A stretch of DNA of 64,000 nt from Intestinimonas massiliensis (ex Afouda et al. 2020) (GTDB lineage: Bacteria > Bacillota > Clostridia > Oscillospirales > Oscillospiraceae): positions 1,005,973 to 1,069,972 of the forward strand of contig NZ_LR131147.1 in NCBI RefSeq assembly GCF_900626285.1, written 5' to 3'. Positions 10,101-17,010 of the stretch are shown one piece after another (the stretch's first letter is position 1; every line of letters begins with the position of its first letter). Below the pieces are notes generated by a model that saw only the letters and a list, made by a program, of their open reading frames with translations, ran no database searches and was not told the DNA's origin. Both the position numbers and the translations under genes were made by a program.

Positions 10101-10448
10101 CTGCTCTCCCAGACCTTGAATACCAAATCCGGCGGTGAGACTCAGACGCCCTTCTATATTGCGGTACTGGCGTCCTTTGCACAGCTGTACCAGGTAAACA
10201 ATTCTTCCACCCTGGCCAGTAATACCGTTCGGCTGGTGGTATTTGACGAAGCATTCAATAAGATGGACAGTGACCGCATCATGGAGAGCGTCCGTCTCCT
10301 ACGGAAAATGGGATTGCAGGCAATTATCTGTACGCCTCCGGACAAGCTGCCAGATATTATGCCCTTGGCGGATCGCACCCATTTGGTGATAAAAGAAAAG
10401 TATCAAATGCGTGTCAAGGCTTGGGGGAAGGAGATCATGCCGGCATGA
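7095..10448 (+). CDS. jetC: Wadjet SMC-like ATPase JetC
   Basis: The 1117-residue protein is a MukB/SMC-like ATPase. Walker A is G-K-N-G-A-G-K-S-T at 30-38, the signature is S-G-G-E-T at 1012-1016, and Walker B ends in D1051-E1052. Between them lies a long coiled coil (roughly 230-480 and 660-900) split by a hinge-like globular region near 480-620. All ATPase residues are present, so the motor should be active. JetC dimers extrude plasmid DNA with JetA and JetB. Translation starts at a GTG (7095) after AAGGAGG, overlapping jetB by 32 bases; this keeps the subunits coupled. The stop overlaps the jetD start. Confidence 0.95.
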   Translation: MKKLKKILLINWLYFSKELIEVDDINFLTGKNGAGKSTIIDALQIVLLGETNARNFNQAANEKSQRTLDGYLRADMDENNPNSRRGKNYSTFIACEFLDDVEGKRFVSGVIFDCRSDGSRQDRFFLYDGVLPADCFIRQGEAIDIPTLRVFLKEYGMRGKLYDTHKQYQEDLLAKWNVHNEQVMRMMKKAISFRPIVDIQKFITENICDIPQKPDIEAMQQNVRDYKRHEQLAQRQEEKLEALQKIGRLYQDWQQAIDRWRIQFFLSLWAEKEVQQSAIEYTERELQDGKAALQKTEEDIQAFSLEIEEKEKRRQELELAVAQSSVFQEEEKLQLEKKRLLQEQEKLLSGMQILSLEIRQEASRIHHLCRDMVAWETEEDLAQVQQAAETAQNIYAALENTGAQLFARPLSLFEQAQAAVAELTAAIRNTAHKVEDHLDTYRAEADQKQAALANLRKNIKDYPRGLLHFQKRLSMELEQKVGKPVVVPILADVLEMKDEAWRGAVEGYLNTQKFYLLVDPACYPEAQKLYNQIKEEFGQNSFGIVDIGKLREKEKLHPLENSLAQKVETENDLARSYIDYLLGRVVCCARVEELRSHKTAITAEGMLYQGYVTRPLRRAWMEDAFIGRRAVALRIQRLEAELDRVQERIQYWAPILQVLKRQAEPLFNHFFVQNTVQEKLNDYLRSLKIKEEIAQTEERLSQLNLLWLDEQRQTIASLIGEIKILRDRQQDTVERRGDLKAQIRQLEDERLPGQRQKLMELESRISETFPQTYQEQTGLPRYHQELARLKRAVTVHKNFSDQLPRTINERDQTREKLLQARQNYADQFKPCPFRVDAMDNGEYEAERQVLEESELPKYREKIKAARESAMEQFKNDFLNKLKSSIEQVDRQVKNLNKALKQAKFGTDQYQFKIDRNPDYADYYDMIMAPELMEGDGGLFALPFQQKYGNLMETLFSQIAMSDDTQVNARKQSELQQNIERFTDFRTYLKFDLETTDQNGSRQLLSQTLNTKSGGETQTPFYIAVLASFAQLYQVNNSSTLASNTVRLVVFDEAFNKMDSDRIMESVRLLRKMGLQAIICTPPDKLPDIMPLADRTHLVIKEKYQMRVKAWGKEIMPA

Positions 10449-11686
10449 AACAAAGTATCCTTCTGTCCCATCTGCTAGACAAATATGAAAATAGTAAGCA
10501 TCTGACACATCCGGGCACCTCCTCACGCAGGGTGATGCTCCGGATTGAAAAACACGAATTCCCGGAGTATGCTTATGAAGATGCACAAATTCGGGATACA
10601 TGGAACGACGTAGTAAACGACCTGGAAACACGTGGGCTGATTTCCGCACAGTGGGTCTACGGACGCCCGGTTCTTTCCAATGTGATACTGAATTTAGAAC
10701 ACCTTTCGGAGTGTTATCAGCTAACGGGCCGCACACATCCAAAAGAACTGGCGCAAACTGTAATGGAGCGTATGACCGCAAGGCTTTCTGGCGTTACGAC
10801 AGACTGGATTCTGGCATGGCGTGATGACATCTGCCATCAGGCAAAAGAGGCCTTTCGGGTTCCGTCCTACTGCAAAAAGGATCTGGCGCCGCTGGACCAG
10901 CTATTAACTGCGTTTGTGGTGTACGATTCTTTGGCGGGGGAATCCATTACCATGCGCGCCTTCAGCGGAAAGTGTTATCAGAACACCAAAACCTTTGAGC
11001 GGGAGGTGCGGGAGACTTTCTTACGAATTGCTTCCACGTACTGTGCCGGATTGATAGAGGCCTGTGAGCAAAGCGAGATGGGTGAGCGAGAGCAGCTGGC
11101 CTACCTGGGTATATATGCCCGTCCGGAGTTGTATGAACTTGCCGGGAACTGCGTTATCCAGACCGAACAAGGAGAGATTTCTGTGGCCGCTGCGGCGCCG
11201 TATGGTTTGGCCCTGCCTAGTCCAGGTGTTGATGCCATACAGTCTTTTGATATGAACGCCATTCAAAAACTCATTTTTATTGAGAACAAGACCAATTACG
11301 ATGAATTTGTGTTGTCTGAACTGCGTCCCCAGGAGCTTGTAGTTTATCATGGCGGCTTTTTAAGTCCTCAAAAACGCAAGTTTTTTAAAAAGATGGCGGC
11401 TGCACTGCAAAACCAGACCGAGACCGTATTTTGGGCGGATATTGATTTGGGCGGATTCCAAATGTTTGAACGGCTGAAGGAGATTTTTCCTACCCTGACT
11501 CCCATGCGAATGTCTGCTGAAGATGTGACAGCCCATCATGGAACCGGACTCGTGCGCTCAGAGCAATACTTGAAAACCGTTCAGATTGCCCTCGCTTGTA
11601 ATCAGTATCCGCTTTTTCATATGGCTATGAAAAAAATATTAGAATATGGTGTTACAATTGAACAGGAAGTATTTTTAACAGAGTAA
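10445..11686 (+). CDS. jetD: Wadjet nuclease JetD (Toprim, DUF3322/DUF2220)
   Basis: The 413-residue protein combines an N-terminal DUF3322-like arm with a C-terminal Toprim (DUF2220) nuclease related to topoisomerase VI A. Toprim residues are intact: E280 in F-I-E-N-K and D332-x-D334 in W-A-D-I-D-L-G-G. In Wadjet, JetD cuts both strands once the JetABC motor has reeled in a small circular DNA. The ATG at 10445 overlaps the jetC TGA; a start eight codons upstream is possible but lacks support. The next gene starts 38 bases downstream in the same direction, so the transcript probably continues. Confidence 0.93.
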   Translation: MKQSILLSHLLDKYENSKHLTHPGTSSRRVMLRIEKHEFPEYAYEDAQIRDTWNDVVNDLETRGLISAQWVYGRPVLSNVILNLEHLSECYQLTGRTHPKELAQTVMERMTARLSGVTTDWILAWRDDICHQAKEAFRVPSYCKKDLAPLDQLLTAFVVYDSLAGESITMRAFSGKCYQNTKTFEREVRETFLRIASTYCAGLIEACEQSEMGEREQLAYLGIYARPELYELAGNCVIQTEQGEISVAAAAPYGLALPSPGVDAIQSFDMNAIQKLIFIENKTNYDEFVLSELRPQELVVYHGGFLSPQKRKFFKKMAAALQNQTETVFWADIDLGGFQMFERLKEIFPTLTPMRMSAEDVTAHHGTGLVRSEQYLKTVQIALACNQYPLFHMAMKKILEYGVTIEQEVFLTE

Positions 11687-11724
11687 CTAGAAGATGCCAG
11701 TGATCACAATGGAGAGTATAAAGA

Positions 11725-12108
11725 ATGACTGAGGTAGTTGCGGCCCTAATTTGGGATCAGGATAAGTTTATGATTTGCCAACGCCCGGCACATAAGGCCA
11801 GAGGACTCCTATGGGAGTTTGTAGGGGGCAAGGTAGAGATTGGAGAAACCAAGGAACAGGCACTCATCCGAGAATGCCAGGAGGAACTGGCCATCACACT
11901 GGATGTGGGCGAAGTATTCATGGATGTGATTCATGAATACCCAGATCTGACAGTTCATCTGACGCTGTTTCATGCGACTATTCGGGAGGGTATCCCACAA
12001 AAACTGGAGCACAATGACATTCGTTGGATTGCGGTGAATGAGATTGATCAGTATGCATTTTGCCCTGCGGATGAGGAAATTTTGAGGAGGCTAAAGGATG
12101 CCTATTAA
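11725..12108 (+). CDS. Nudix (MutT-type) nucleotide diphosphatase
   Basis: The 127-residue protein has a complete Nudix box, beginning G-G-K-V-E-I-G-E-T near residue 34 and ending R-E-C-Q-E-E-L, so all metal-binding glutamates are present. Short MutT-like proteins of this type hydrolyse nucleoside triphosphates such as 8-oxo-dGTP or 5-methyl-CTP; the L-W-E-F-V-G-G lead-in is typical of the MutT/NudG group. It is 38 bases downstream of jetD and overlaps the next gene by 11 bases. The placement suggests a role in nucleotide metabolism during defence, but this is inference; it is not a known Wadjet subunit. Confidence 0.88.
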   Translation: MTEVVAALIWDQDKFMICQRPAHKARGLLWEFVGGKVEIGETKEQALIRECQEELAITLDVGEVFMDVIHEYPDLTVHLTLFHATIREGIPQKLEHNDIRWIAVNEIDQYAFCPADEEILRRLKDAY

Positions 12109-12412
12109 AGCCTATCACAAACTGGTGCGGGATCGTATTCCGGAGATTATCGAAGCAGATGGGAAAACCTGCGTTTTCAAAACCTTATCTGATGAGGAAT
12201 ACATATACCTTCTGGAGCAAAAGTTGAATGAAGAGTTAGCTGAGTACCAAGAGAGCAAATCTTTGGAGGAACTGGCCGATCTTCTGGAGGTCATACATGC
12301 TGTCGTGAAAGCCCGCGGCTGGACCCTGAAAGAGTTAGAGCGGGTTCGGGAAGATAAGGCGGCCAAACGGGGTGGATTTGAGAAAAAGATTCTGTTAAAG
12401 GAAGTGCTGTAA
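12098..12412 (+). CDS. MazG-like / phosphoribosyl-ATP pyrophosphohydrolase-like protein
   Basis: This 104-residue protein carries the all-alpha NTP pyrophosphatase pattern of COG4997: an opening K-L-V-R-D-R-I-P-E-I-I, a central E-K/Q-x-x-E-E-L-x-E-Y and E-E-L-A-D-L-L-E-V, which hold the metal-binding acids. Relatives hydrolyse NTPs to NMP and pyrophosphate or act as house-cleaning enzymes. It overlaps the Nudix gene by 11 bases and the next gene by one base (TAATG). A Nudix enzyme and a MazG-like enzyme side by side point to shared work on the nucleotide pool. The substrate is unknown. Confidence 0.85.
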   Translation: MPIKAYHKLVRDRIPEIIEADGKTCVFKTLSDEEYIYLLEQKLNEELAEYQESKSLEELADLLEVIHAVVKARGWTLKELERVREDKAAKRGGFEKKILLKEVL

Positions 12413-12870
12413 TGAACGGAGCAACGCTCCAGGAACTAGTCGCAGAAAAAATAAAAATGCTCTATAGTGTATCTCGTGAACTGGAAGAACTGTTTCCGGG
12501 CAGGTGTTATACGCCAGACGGATACATAGTTGGAAGCATCGGAGAGGCCCTGGCGTCTAGTTATTATAATTTGGAACTATTTTCTGCTACAAAAGAAACG
12601 CACGATGCTAAAGGGCCGGATGGACGTCTGATTCAGATTAAAGCGACACAAATTGACCGTGTTTCTCTTTCTAGTGAGCCAGAGTGGTTACTTGTGCTGA
12701 AGATACATAAAGATGGGACCTTTTCCGAAGAATACAATGGGCCTGGCAAGCTTGCTTGGGCACATTGCGGGAAAATGCAGAAGAACGGCCAGCGCCAAAT
12801 TTCTCTTGCTAAATTGCAGAAGCTCCAAATAGAAGTGCCTGCGAGTGATCGTCTAAAGCGAATGATGTGA
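12412..12870 (+). CDS. DUF6998-type protein, possible PD-(D/E)XK fold
   Basis: The 152-residue product resembles DUF6998 proteins found beside helicases and restriction genes. The core reads I-G-E-A-L-A-S, then G-P-D-G, then Q-I-K-A-T. That spacing of a glutamate, an aspartate and a Q-x-K resembles the active centre of restriction-endonuclease-like folds. If the fold call is right, it may be a small nuclease or a DNA-end-binding partner. The start overlaps the upstream stop, and the helicase follows after a 10-base gap, so all four genes after jetD should be co-transcribed. The fold assignment is my reading of motifs and could be wrong. Confidence 0.6.
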   Translation: MNGATLQELVAEKIKMLYSVSRELEELFPGRCYTPDGYIVGSIGEALASSYYNLELFSATKETHDAKGPDGRLIQIKATQIDRVSLSSEPEWLLVLKIHKDGTFSEEYNGPGKLAWAHCGKMQKNGQRQISLAKLQKLQIEVPASDRLKRMM

Positions 12871-12880
12871 GGTGAACCCT

Positions 12881-15139
12881 ATGCCTACCTACCGCTCCGC
12901 CTCCGGCAGCAGTGCTGAAGACTTGTTCATCGAACTGTTTTCCGACACCTTCGGTGCCGAAAAGGCCGGCTATCTATACTCCCAGTACCCTTTCTCCGAC
13001 ATCTACCAGAACAGCCGGTTTGCCGACTTTCTAATTGAGAACGGCGGGCGGAAGGTGGCCATCGAGATCGACGACGAGGCTTCCCACAACCCCAAGCTGA
13101 TCTCTCAAAATAAGTTTTACGATGACCTGCTCAAGCAGAACAGCATGATCTACCTGGGATGGGATGTGTACCGCTGGGCGGTACGGCAGATGCAGCAGCA
13201 GCCGGAGACTGTAAAGGACGAGCTACGGGTATTCCTGGGCCAGCACCCCAGCTTCAGGGAGATTGAGGACTACCTCCCCACCCAGCGGGGCAAGGCACTG
13301 GATGGATCCAAACTAAAAACACACCAGAAGGAGGCACTGGCGGCGCTGGAGGAGATGCGCTGCAACTTTGAGACCATCGCCCTGCTCTACCATGCCACCG
13401 GCACCGGCAAGACGGTGACCGCTGTCATGGACGCCAAGCGGTTTGGCAAGCGTACGCTGTTCCTGGCTCACACAGTAGAGCTGGTGGATCAGGCCACCAA
13501 GACCTTCCGGGATCTGTGGCCCAGGGCCACGGTGGGCCGCTATGTGGAGAGCATGAAGCAGGGCAACGCCTTCGTGGTCTGCGGCAGCATCCAGAGCGTG
13601 GCGCTGAACCTGGAGCGGTTCAAGCCGGATGATTTTGGCTACATCATTGTGGACGAGGCCCACCACGCCTCCGCCGATACATACCAGAAGGTTCTGTCCT
13701 ACTTCACGCCGGAATTCACCCTGGGCCTGACTGCCACGCCGGAGCGGGCCGATGACAAGAACATCCTGGATATCTTCAAGAACACCGCCCACAAGCTGGA
13801 CATCCAGACCGCTGTGGAGATCGGCGAACTGGTGCCGGTGCGATGCATCCGCATCCATACCAACATCGATCTGACCAAGGTGCGGTTCAACAGCGTCCAG
13901 TACAACATCCGGGATTTGGAGAGCAAGATCTATGTGCCGGAGCGGAACCAGCTCATCGTGGACACCTGGCTCCAGTATGTGAAGGACAAGCGGACCGTCA
14001 TCTTTTGTGCCTCCGTCAAGCATGCCCAAGAGATTGCCGGACGGCTCCATGATGCGGGGGTGGCTGCCGAGGCCGTGTCCGGCGGAATTAAGGCCAGTGA
14101 CCGCCGGGAGGTGCTGGCCCGGTTTGAAAAGGGCGAGACCAAGGTGCTGTGCGCCTGCGACCTGCTCAACGAGGGCTGGGACTGCCCGGCCACCGAGGTG
14201 CTGTTCATGGCCCGGCCCACCATGTCCAAGGTGCTCTATACTCAGCAGCTGGGCCGGGGCATGCGGCTGTCCCCTGGCAAGGAAAGCTTGATGGTGTTCG
14301 ACTTTGTGGACAACGCCAGCCAGTACAATATGCCCTACTCCATGCACCGCCTGTTCCGGCTGAAGGAGTACAAGCCTGGTGCCCTGGTGCTGGGCACCAA
14401 GCAGCAGAAGACCGCCGAACAGGGCCTCTACGACCGTGGCGAGCGCCCGGACGCCCTGATCGACTGGCCGGTGGACGCCTTGGACTACGAACTGGTGGAC
14501 ATCTTCAACTGGCAGGAGGAGGCCGCCGGGATGATCTCCCAGATGGAATTTGTCCGCCGGGTGGACGTGCAGACGGAGACCATCGAGCGGTATGTCCGGG
14601 ACGGCCTGCTGGTGCCCGATCTGGTGGTGCCCATGAGTGAGCACCGGACCTTCAAATATTTCAAAGAGGAGACCCTCCAGAAGTACGCAGAGCAGTACGG
14701 CTGGACGCTGATTGACGACTCCAACCGCAAGGATCTGTTTCTGGATATGGTACGGCAGATGGACATGAGCTACTCCTACAAGCCGGTACTGCTCAAGGCG
14801 GTACTGCTGTTCGCCGATGACAAGGGCCGGGTGAAGCTCAGCGACATCGTGACCTGCTTCCGGGAGTTCTACGAAGCCCGCCGGGCGGCTGGGCTGGTGG
14901 TGGAAAAGGCCAACAGCATCTACGCCAAGGGTGGCTACACCGATGCACAGGCCCAGCGAAATATTCTCTCCAATCCCTTCAAACGGTTCGAGGATATGCA
15001 GATGCTCCACCACACCAAAACTTTGGGTGTGATCCAAGTGGATGAATCTGTCTGGAAGAAGCTGACCCGGGAGGAGAAGCAGGAAATTGAGCGGATCTGT
15101 GATGAAAAATTAGAAGACTATTATCGGCGTTTCAAGTAG
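12881..15139 (+). CDS. Superfamily 2 helicase with N-terminal nuclease-like domain
   Basis: The 752-residue protein starts with about 110 residues resembling VSR/DUF559-type endonucleases: F-A-D-F-L-I-E followed by V-A-I-E-I-D-D-E, the D...E-x-D arrangement of that fold. A helicase core follows with G-T-G-K-T at 174-178, D-E-A-H at 258-261, T-A-T-P and Q-Q-L-G-R-G-M-R. It is thus a second, different nuclease-helicase in the island, of type III restriction/RAD25-like layout. The ATG at 12881 follows AGGTGA; a GTG nine bases upstream is an alternative. GC content is higher than in the small genes before it, as in the first helicase, suggesting that the module was assembled from different sources. 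Confidence 0.88.
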   Translation: MPTYRSASGSSAEDLFIELFSDTFGAEKAGYLYSQYPFSDIYQNSRFADFLIENGGRKVAIEIDDEASHNPKLISQNKFYDDLLKQNSMIYLGWDVYRWAVRQMQQQPETVKDELRVFLGQHPSFREIEDYLPTQRGKALDGSKLKTHQKEALAALEEMRCNFETIALLYHATGTGKTVTAVMDAKRFGKRTLFLAHTVELVDQATKTFRDLWPRATVGRYVESMKQGNAFVVCGSIQSVALNLERFKPDDFGYIIVDEAHHASADTYQKVLSYFTPEFTLGLTATPERADDKNILDIFKNTAHKLDIQTAVEIGELVPVRCIRIHTNIDLTKVRFNSVQYNIRDLESKIYVPERNQLIVDTWLQYVKDKRTVIFCASVKHAQEIAGRLHDAGVAAEAVSGGIKASDRREVLARFEKGETKVLCACDLLNEGWDCPATEVLFMARPTMSKVLYTQQLGRGMRLSPGKESLMVFDFVDNASQYNMPYSMHRLFRLKEYKPGALVLGTKQQKTAEQGLYDRGERPDALIDWPVDALDYELVDIFNWQEEAAGMISQMEFVRRVDVQTETIERYVRDGLLVPDLVVPMSEHRTFKYFKEETLQKYAEQYGWTLIDDSNRKDLFLDMVRQMDMSYSYKPVLLKAVLLFADDKGRVKLSDIVTCFREFYEARRAAGLVVEKANSIYAKGGYTDAQAQRNILSNPFKRFEDMQMLHHTKTLGVIQVDESVWKKLTREEKQEIERICDEKLEDYYRRFK

Positions 15140-15160
15140 TGCAGAGAAAGGAAATGAGTG

Positions 15161-15694
15161 ATGAAGGTCATCTGCTTCGGCGATTCCAACACCTACGGCT
15201 ATGACCCCCGGAGTTATTTCGGTGGGCGCTATGATGCAGACAGCCGGTGGGTGAATATCCTGGCTGCGGAAACCGGCTGGGAGGTCCGCAATATGGGGCA
15301 GAATGGCCGGGAGATCCCATCTGCTGCTTCCTCCTTCCCTGCTGACACAGATCTGCTGATCGTCATGCTGGGAACCAACGATCTGCTCCAGGGCCGAAGC
15401 CCGAAGCAGGCTGCCGAGCGGCTGGAACGATTTCTCGCCGTCATCACCCTGGACCGAAGCAGGATCCTGCTGATCGCGCCGCCACCGGTGACCCTGGGCG
15501 AGTGGGTGCCCAGCCAGCAGCTTATTGATGACTCCCATGCGTTTGCCCAACTCTGTCAGGCTCTGACGGAGCGAATGGGGATCCGCTTTGCCGACGCTGG
15601 AATGTGGGACATCCCCCTGACCTATGACGGCGTACATTTCACGGAGCAGGGCCATAGGGCCTTTGCCGCCGGGCTTCTGGAGGAACTCAGATGA
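15161..15694 (+). CDS. SGNH/GDSL hydrolase
   Basis: The 177-residue protein shows the four SGNH blocks: G-D-S-N-T near residue 8 (nucleophile serine), a glycine in block II, G-T-N-D in block III and D-G-V-H-F-T near the end, supplying Asp and His. There is no signal peptide, so it is probably a cytoplasmic arylesterase or deacetylase-like enzyme. The ATG at 15161 is preceded by AAAGGA; a GTG one codon upstream is less likely. It follows the helicase by about 20 bases and overlaps the next gene by four, so it may ride on the same transcript. A link to defence is not evident. Confidence 0.85.
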   Translation: MKVICFGDSNTYGYDPRSYFGGRYDADSRWVNILAAETGWEVRNMGQNGREIPSAASSFPADTDLLIVMLGTNDLLQGRSPKQAAERLERFLAVITLDRSRILLIAPPPVTLGEWVPSQQLIDDSHAFAQLCQALTERMGIRFADAGMWDIPLTYDGVHFTEQGHRAFAAGLLEELR

Positions 15695-16071
15695 AACGAA
15701 TGATCCCCTTACTGCTCTCCCTTCTATTGCTGGCCGGATGCGGCGGGAATTCCGCCGACAGCTCCTATCACCAGATCACCCAGGAAGAGACCAAAGAGAT
15801 GATGGACACCCAGGAGGTCATCATTCTGGATGTACGGGAGCAGGACGAATACGACAGCGGCCACATTCCTGGCGCTGTCCTGCTGCCGGCGGGCAGTATT
15901 GATGAAACCACCGCAGCCGAGGTGATTCCGGAGAAAGACTCCACGGTGCTGGTCTACTGCCGCAGTGGGAACCGGAGCAAGACCGCTTCCTCCACACTGG
16001 CCGAACTAGGGTACACCAATATCTATGAATTCGGTGGCATAAACACCTGGCCGTATGAGACGGAAACGTAA
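15691..16071 (+). CDS. Rhodanese-domain lipoprotein
   Basis: The 126-residue product begins with a lipoprotein signal (L-L-A-G-C, cysteine near residue 17) and continues as one rhodanese domain. The active loop is V-Y-C-R-S-G-N-R-S with the catalytic cysteine, and D-V-R-E-Q-D-E-Y-D-S-G-H-I-P is the usual CH2A-like signature. It should be anchored on the outer face of the membrane and handle sulfane sulfur or act as a thiol carrier. Its ATG overlaps the stop of the SGNH gene. It ends the plus-strand run and faces the RNA-polymerase operon. Confidence 0.88.
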   Translation: MKRMIPLLLSLLLLAGCGGNSADSSYHQITQEETKEMMDTQEVIILDVREQDEYDSGHIPGAVLLPAGSIDETTAAEVIPEKDSTVLVYCRSGNRSKTASSTLAELGYTNIYEFGGINTWPYETET

Positions 16072-16093
16072 GATAAACGCACAAAATCTACAT

Positions 16094-16111
16094 CGCCTAT
16101 ACAAAGAATAC
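16094..16111. repeat. Copy 2 of the dispersed intergenic repeat
   Basis: Eighteen bases, CGCCTATACAAAGAATAC, identical to 755-772, with partial similarity continuing to the left (AAAATCTACA against ATTTTTAACA). It lies in the gap between two convergent genes and abuts a perfect hairpin. Together with copy 1 it brackets a stretch of about 15 kb that contains both helicases and the Wadjet operon. Confidence 0.6.
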
Positions 16112-16135
16112 GGGACTGGCCGGTTGGCCAGTCCC
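16112..16135. terminator. Hairpin between convergent operons
   Basis: GGGACTGGCC and GGCCAGTCCC pair perfectly around a GGTT loop. The plus side lacks a T-run; on the minus side the hairpin is followed by TATTCTTTG. It lies between the rhodanese gene and the end of the RdRP operon and probably stops transcription, at least from the right. Confidence 0.55.
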
Positions 16136-16140
16136 GCCGC

Positions 16141-17010
16141 TTATTTGGGTAGATAATCCTCTTTTACTCGATACCGGCTAATACCGAAACTATTGCTCCG
16201 CTCGATGACCTCCCGGGGGAGTTGGTTCAGATACTTCCGGCCAAAGTTGGTATCGCCGAAGTAACAGTCAAAATTGGTCACAGGGAGTACTACCCAGTCG
16301 CTGTCCTCTGGGCGGTTGGCCAGGTAATAAGCCACCAGAGTAGGCAGGACATTGGAAGGCATTTTCTCAGGGCGAATCTGCTCAAGTCTCTTTGTTAGTT
16401 CCGACGGCAGTTCAGGTTCTGTGCGGCGCAGAGGACCCAATTCCAGGGCATCGGCAATCATATCATCAAAGCGGATCGTCCACGCACCTTCCGTAGAGGT
16501 GGAAAGAGCCTTGGTTTGGTATTGGAGCACCTTGCTGCGCCACACTCGGTCAAACCGCTTGCTTAGCTCGCCGGCAGAGTCCGCATAGTTTTTACGGACC
16601 AATTCCGGATGCTCGGTGGCAAAACGCATAGCCTGATGGAAGTGGCGACTGAACCAGCCCCAGCTATCCTTGTCCACTAACTTGGGAAACTGTTCGTGGA
16701 GTGACGCAAAATCAGTGCGGTGCTGCCACTCTTCTTTGGGTGTACTGTCCCGCTCCGGAATGCTGCACCAGGCGCACAGACTATCGTGAGCATAATCAAT
16801 CCGCTCTCTGGGATCGCCTGGTAGCAGCGCACCTTCTGAATCGTGGAAGAGAAAGCCCCGCGCCAGGATGGTCAAAATGCGATTCATACCGCTGAAATCC
16901 CGCAGGGCCTCGAAAGTAAACCGCCCCAGCCAGGTGGTGTCTTTTTTGCCAGAGGCACGGTACGCCACCGGCTCTGTATAATCTAAAAATTCCTGCCACT
17001 CATTCAGCAT
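16141..17010 (-). CDS. Uncharacterised protein coupled to the RdRP homologue
   Basis: I do not recognise this 289-residue protein. It has no signal peptide or membrane segment, is rich in W, R and H, and has several conserved-looking charged clusters (for example W-F-S-R-H-F-H near the middle and N-F-D-C-Y-F-G-D near the end). No nuclease, ATPase or methylase motif is evident. GGAGGTGCGCC precedes the ATG at 17010, and the start overlaps the end of the polymerase gene by 11 bases, so the two are translationally coupled. The natural inference is a dedicated partner of the polymerase, perhaps an RNA-binding or effector subunit, but nothing in the sequence proves it. Confidence 0.75.
   Translation of the reverse strand: MLNEWQEFLDYTEPVAYRASGKKDTTWLGRFTFEALRDFSGMNRILTILARGFLFHDSEGALLPGDPRERIDYAHDSLCAWCSIPERDSTPKEEWQHRTDFASLHEQFPKLVDKDSWGWFSRHFHQAMRFATEHPELVRKNYADSAGELSKRFDRVWRSKVLQYQTKALSTSTEGAWTIRFDDMIADALELGPLRRTEPELPSELTKRLEQIRPEKMPSNVLPTLVAYYLANRPEDSDWVVLPVTNFDCYFGDTNFGRKYLNQLPREVIERSNSFGISRYRVKEDYLPK

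Noticed and set aside
13313..15037. Minus-strand frame of 574 codons opposite the second helicase
   Set aside because: It is a shadow frame with H/L/G-biased composition and no domain.
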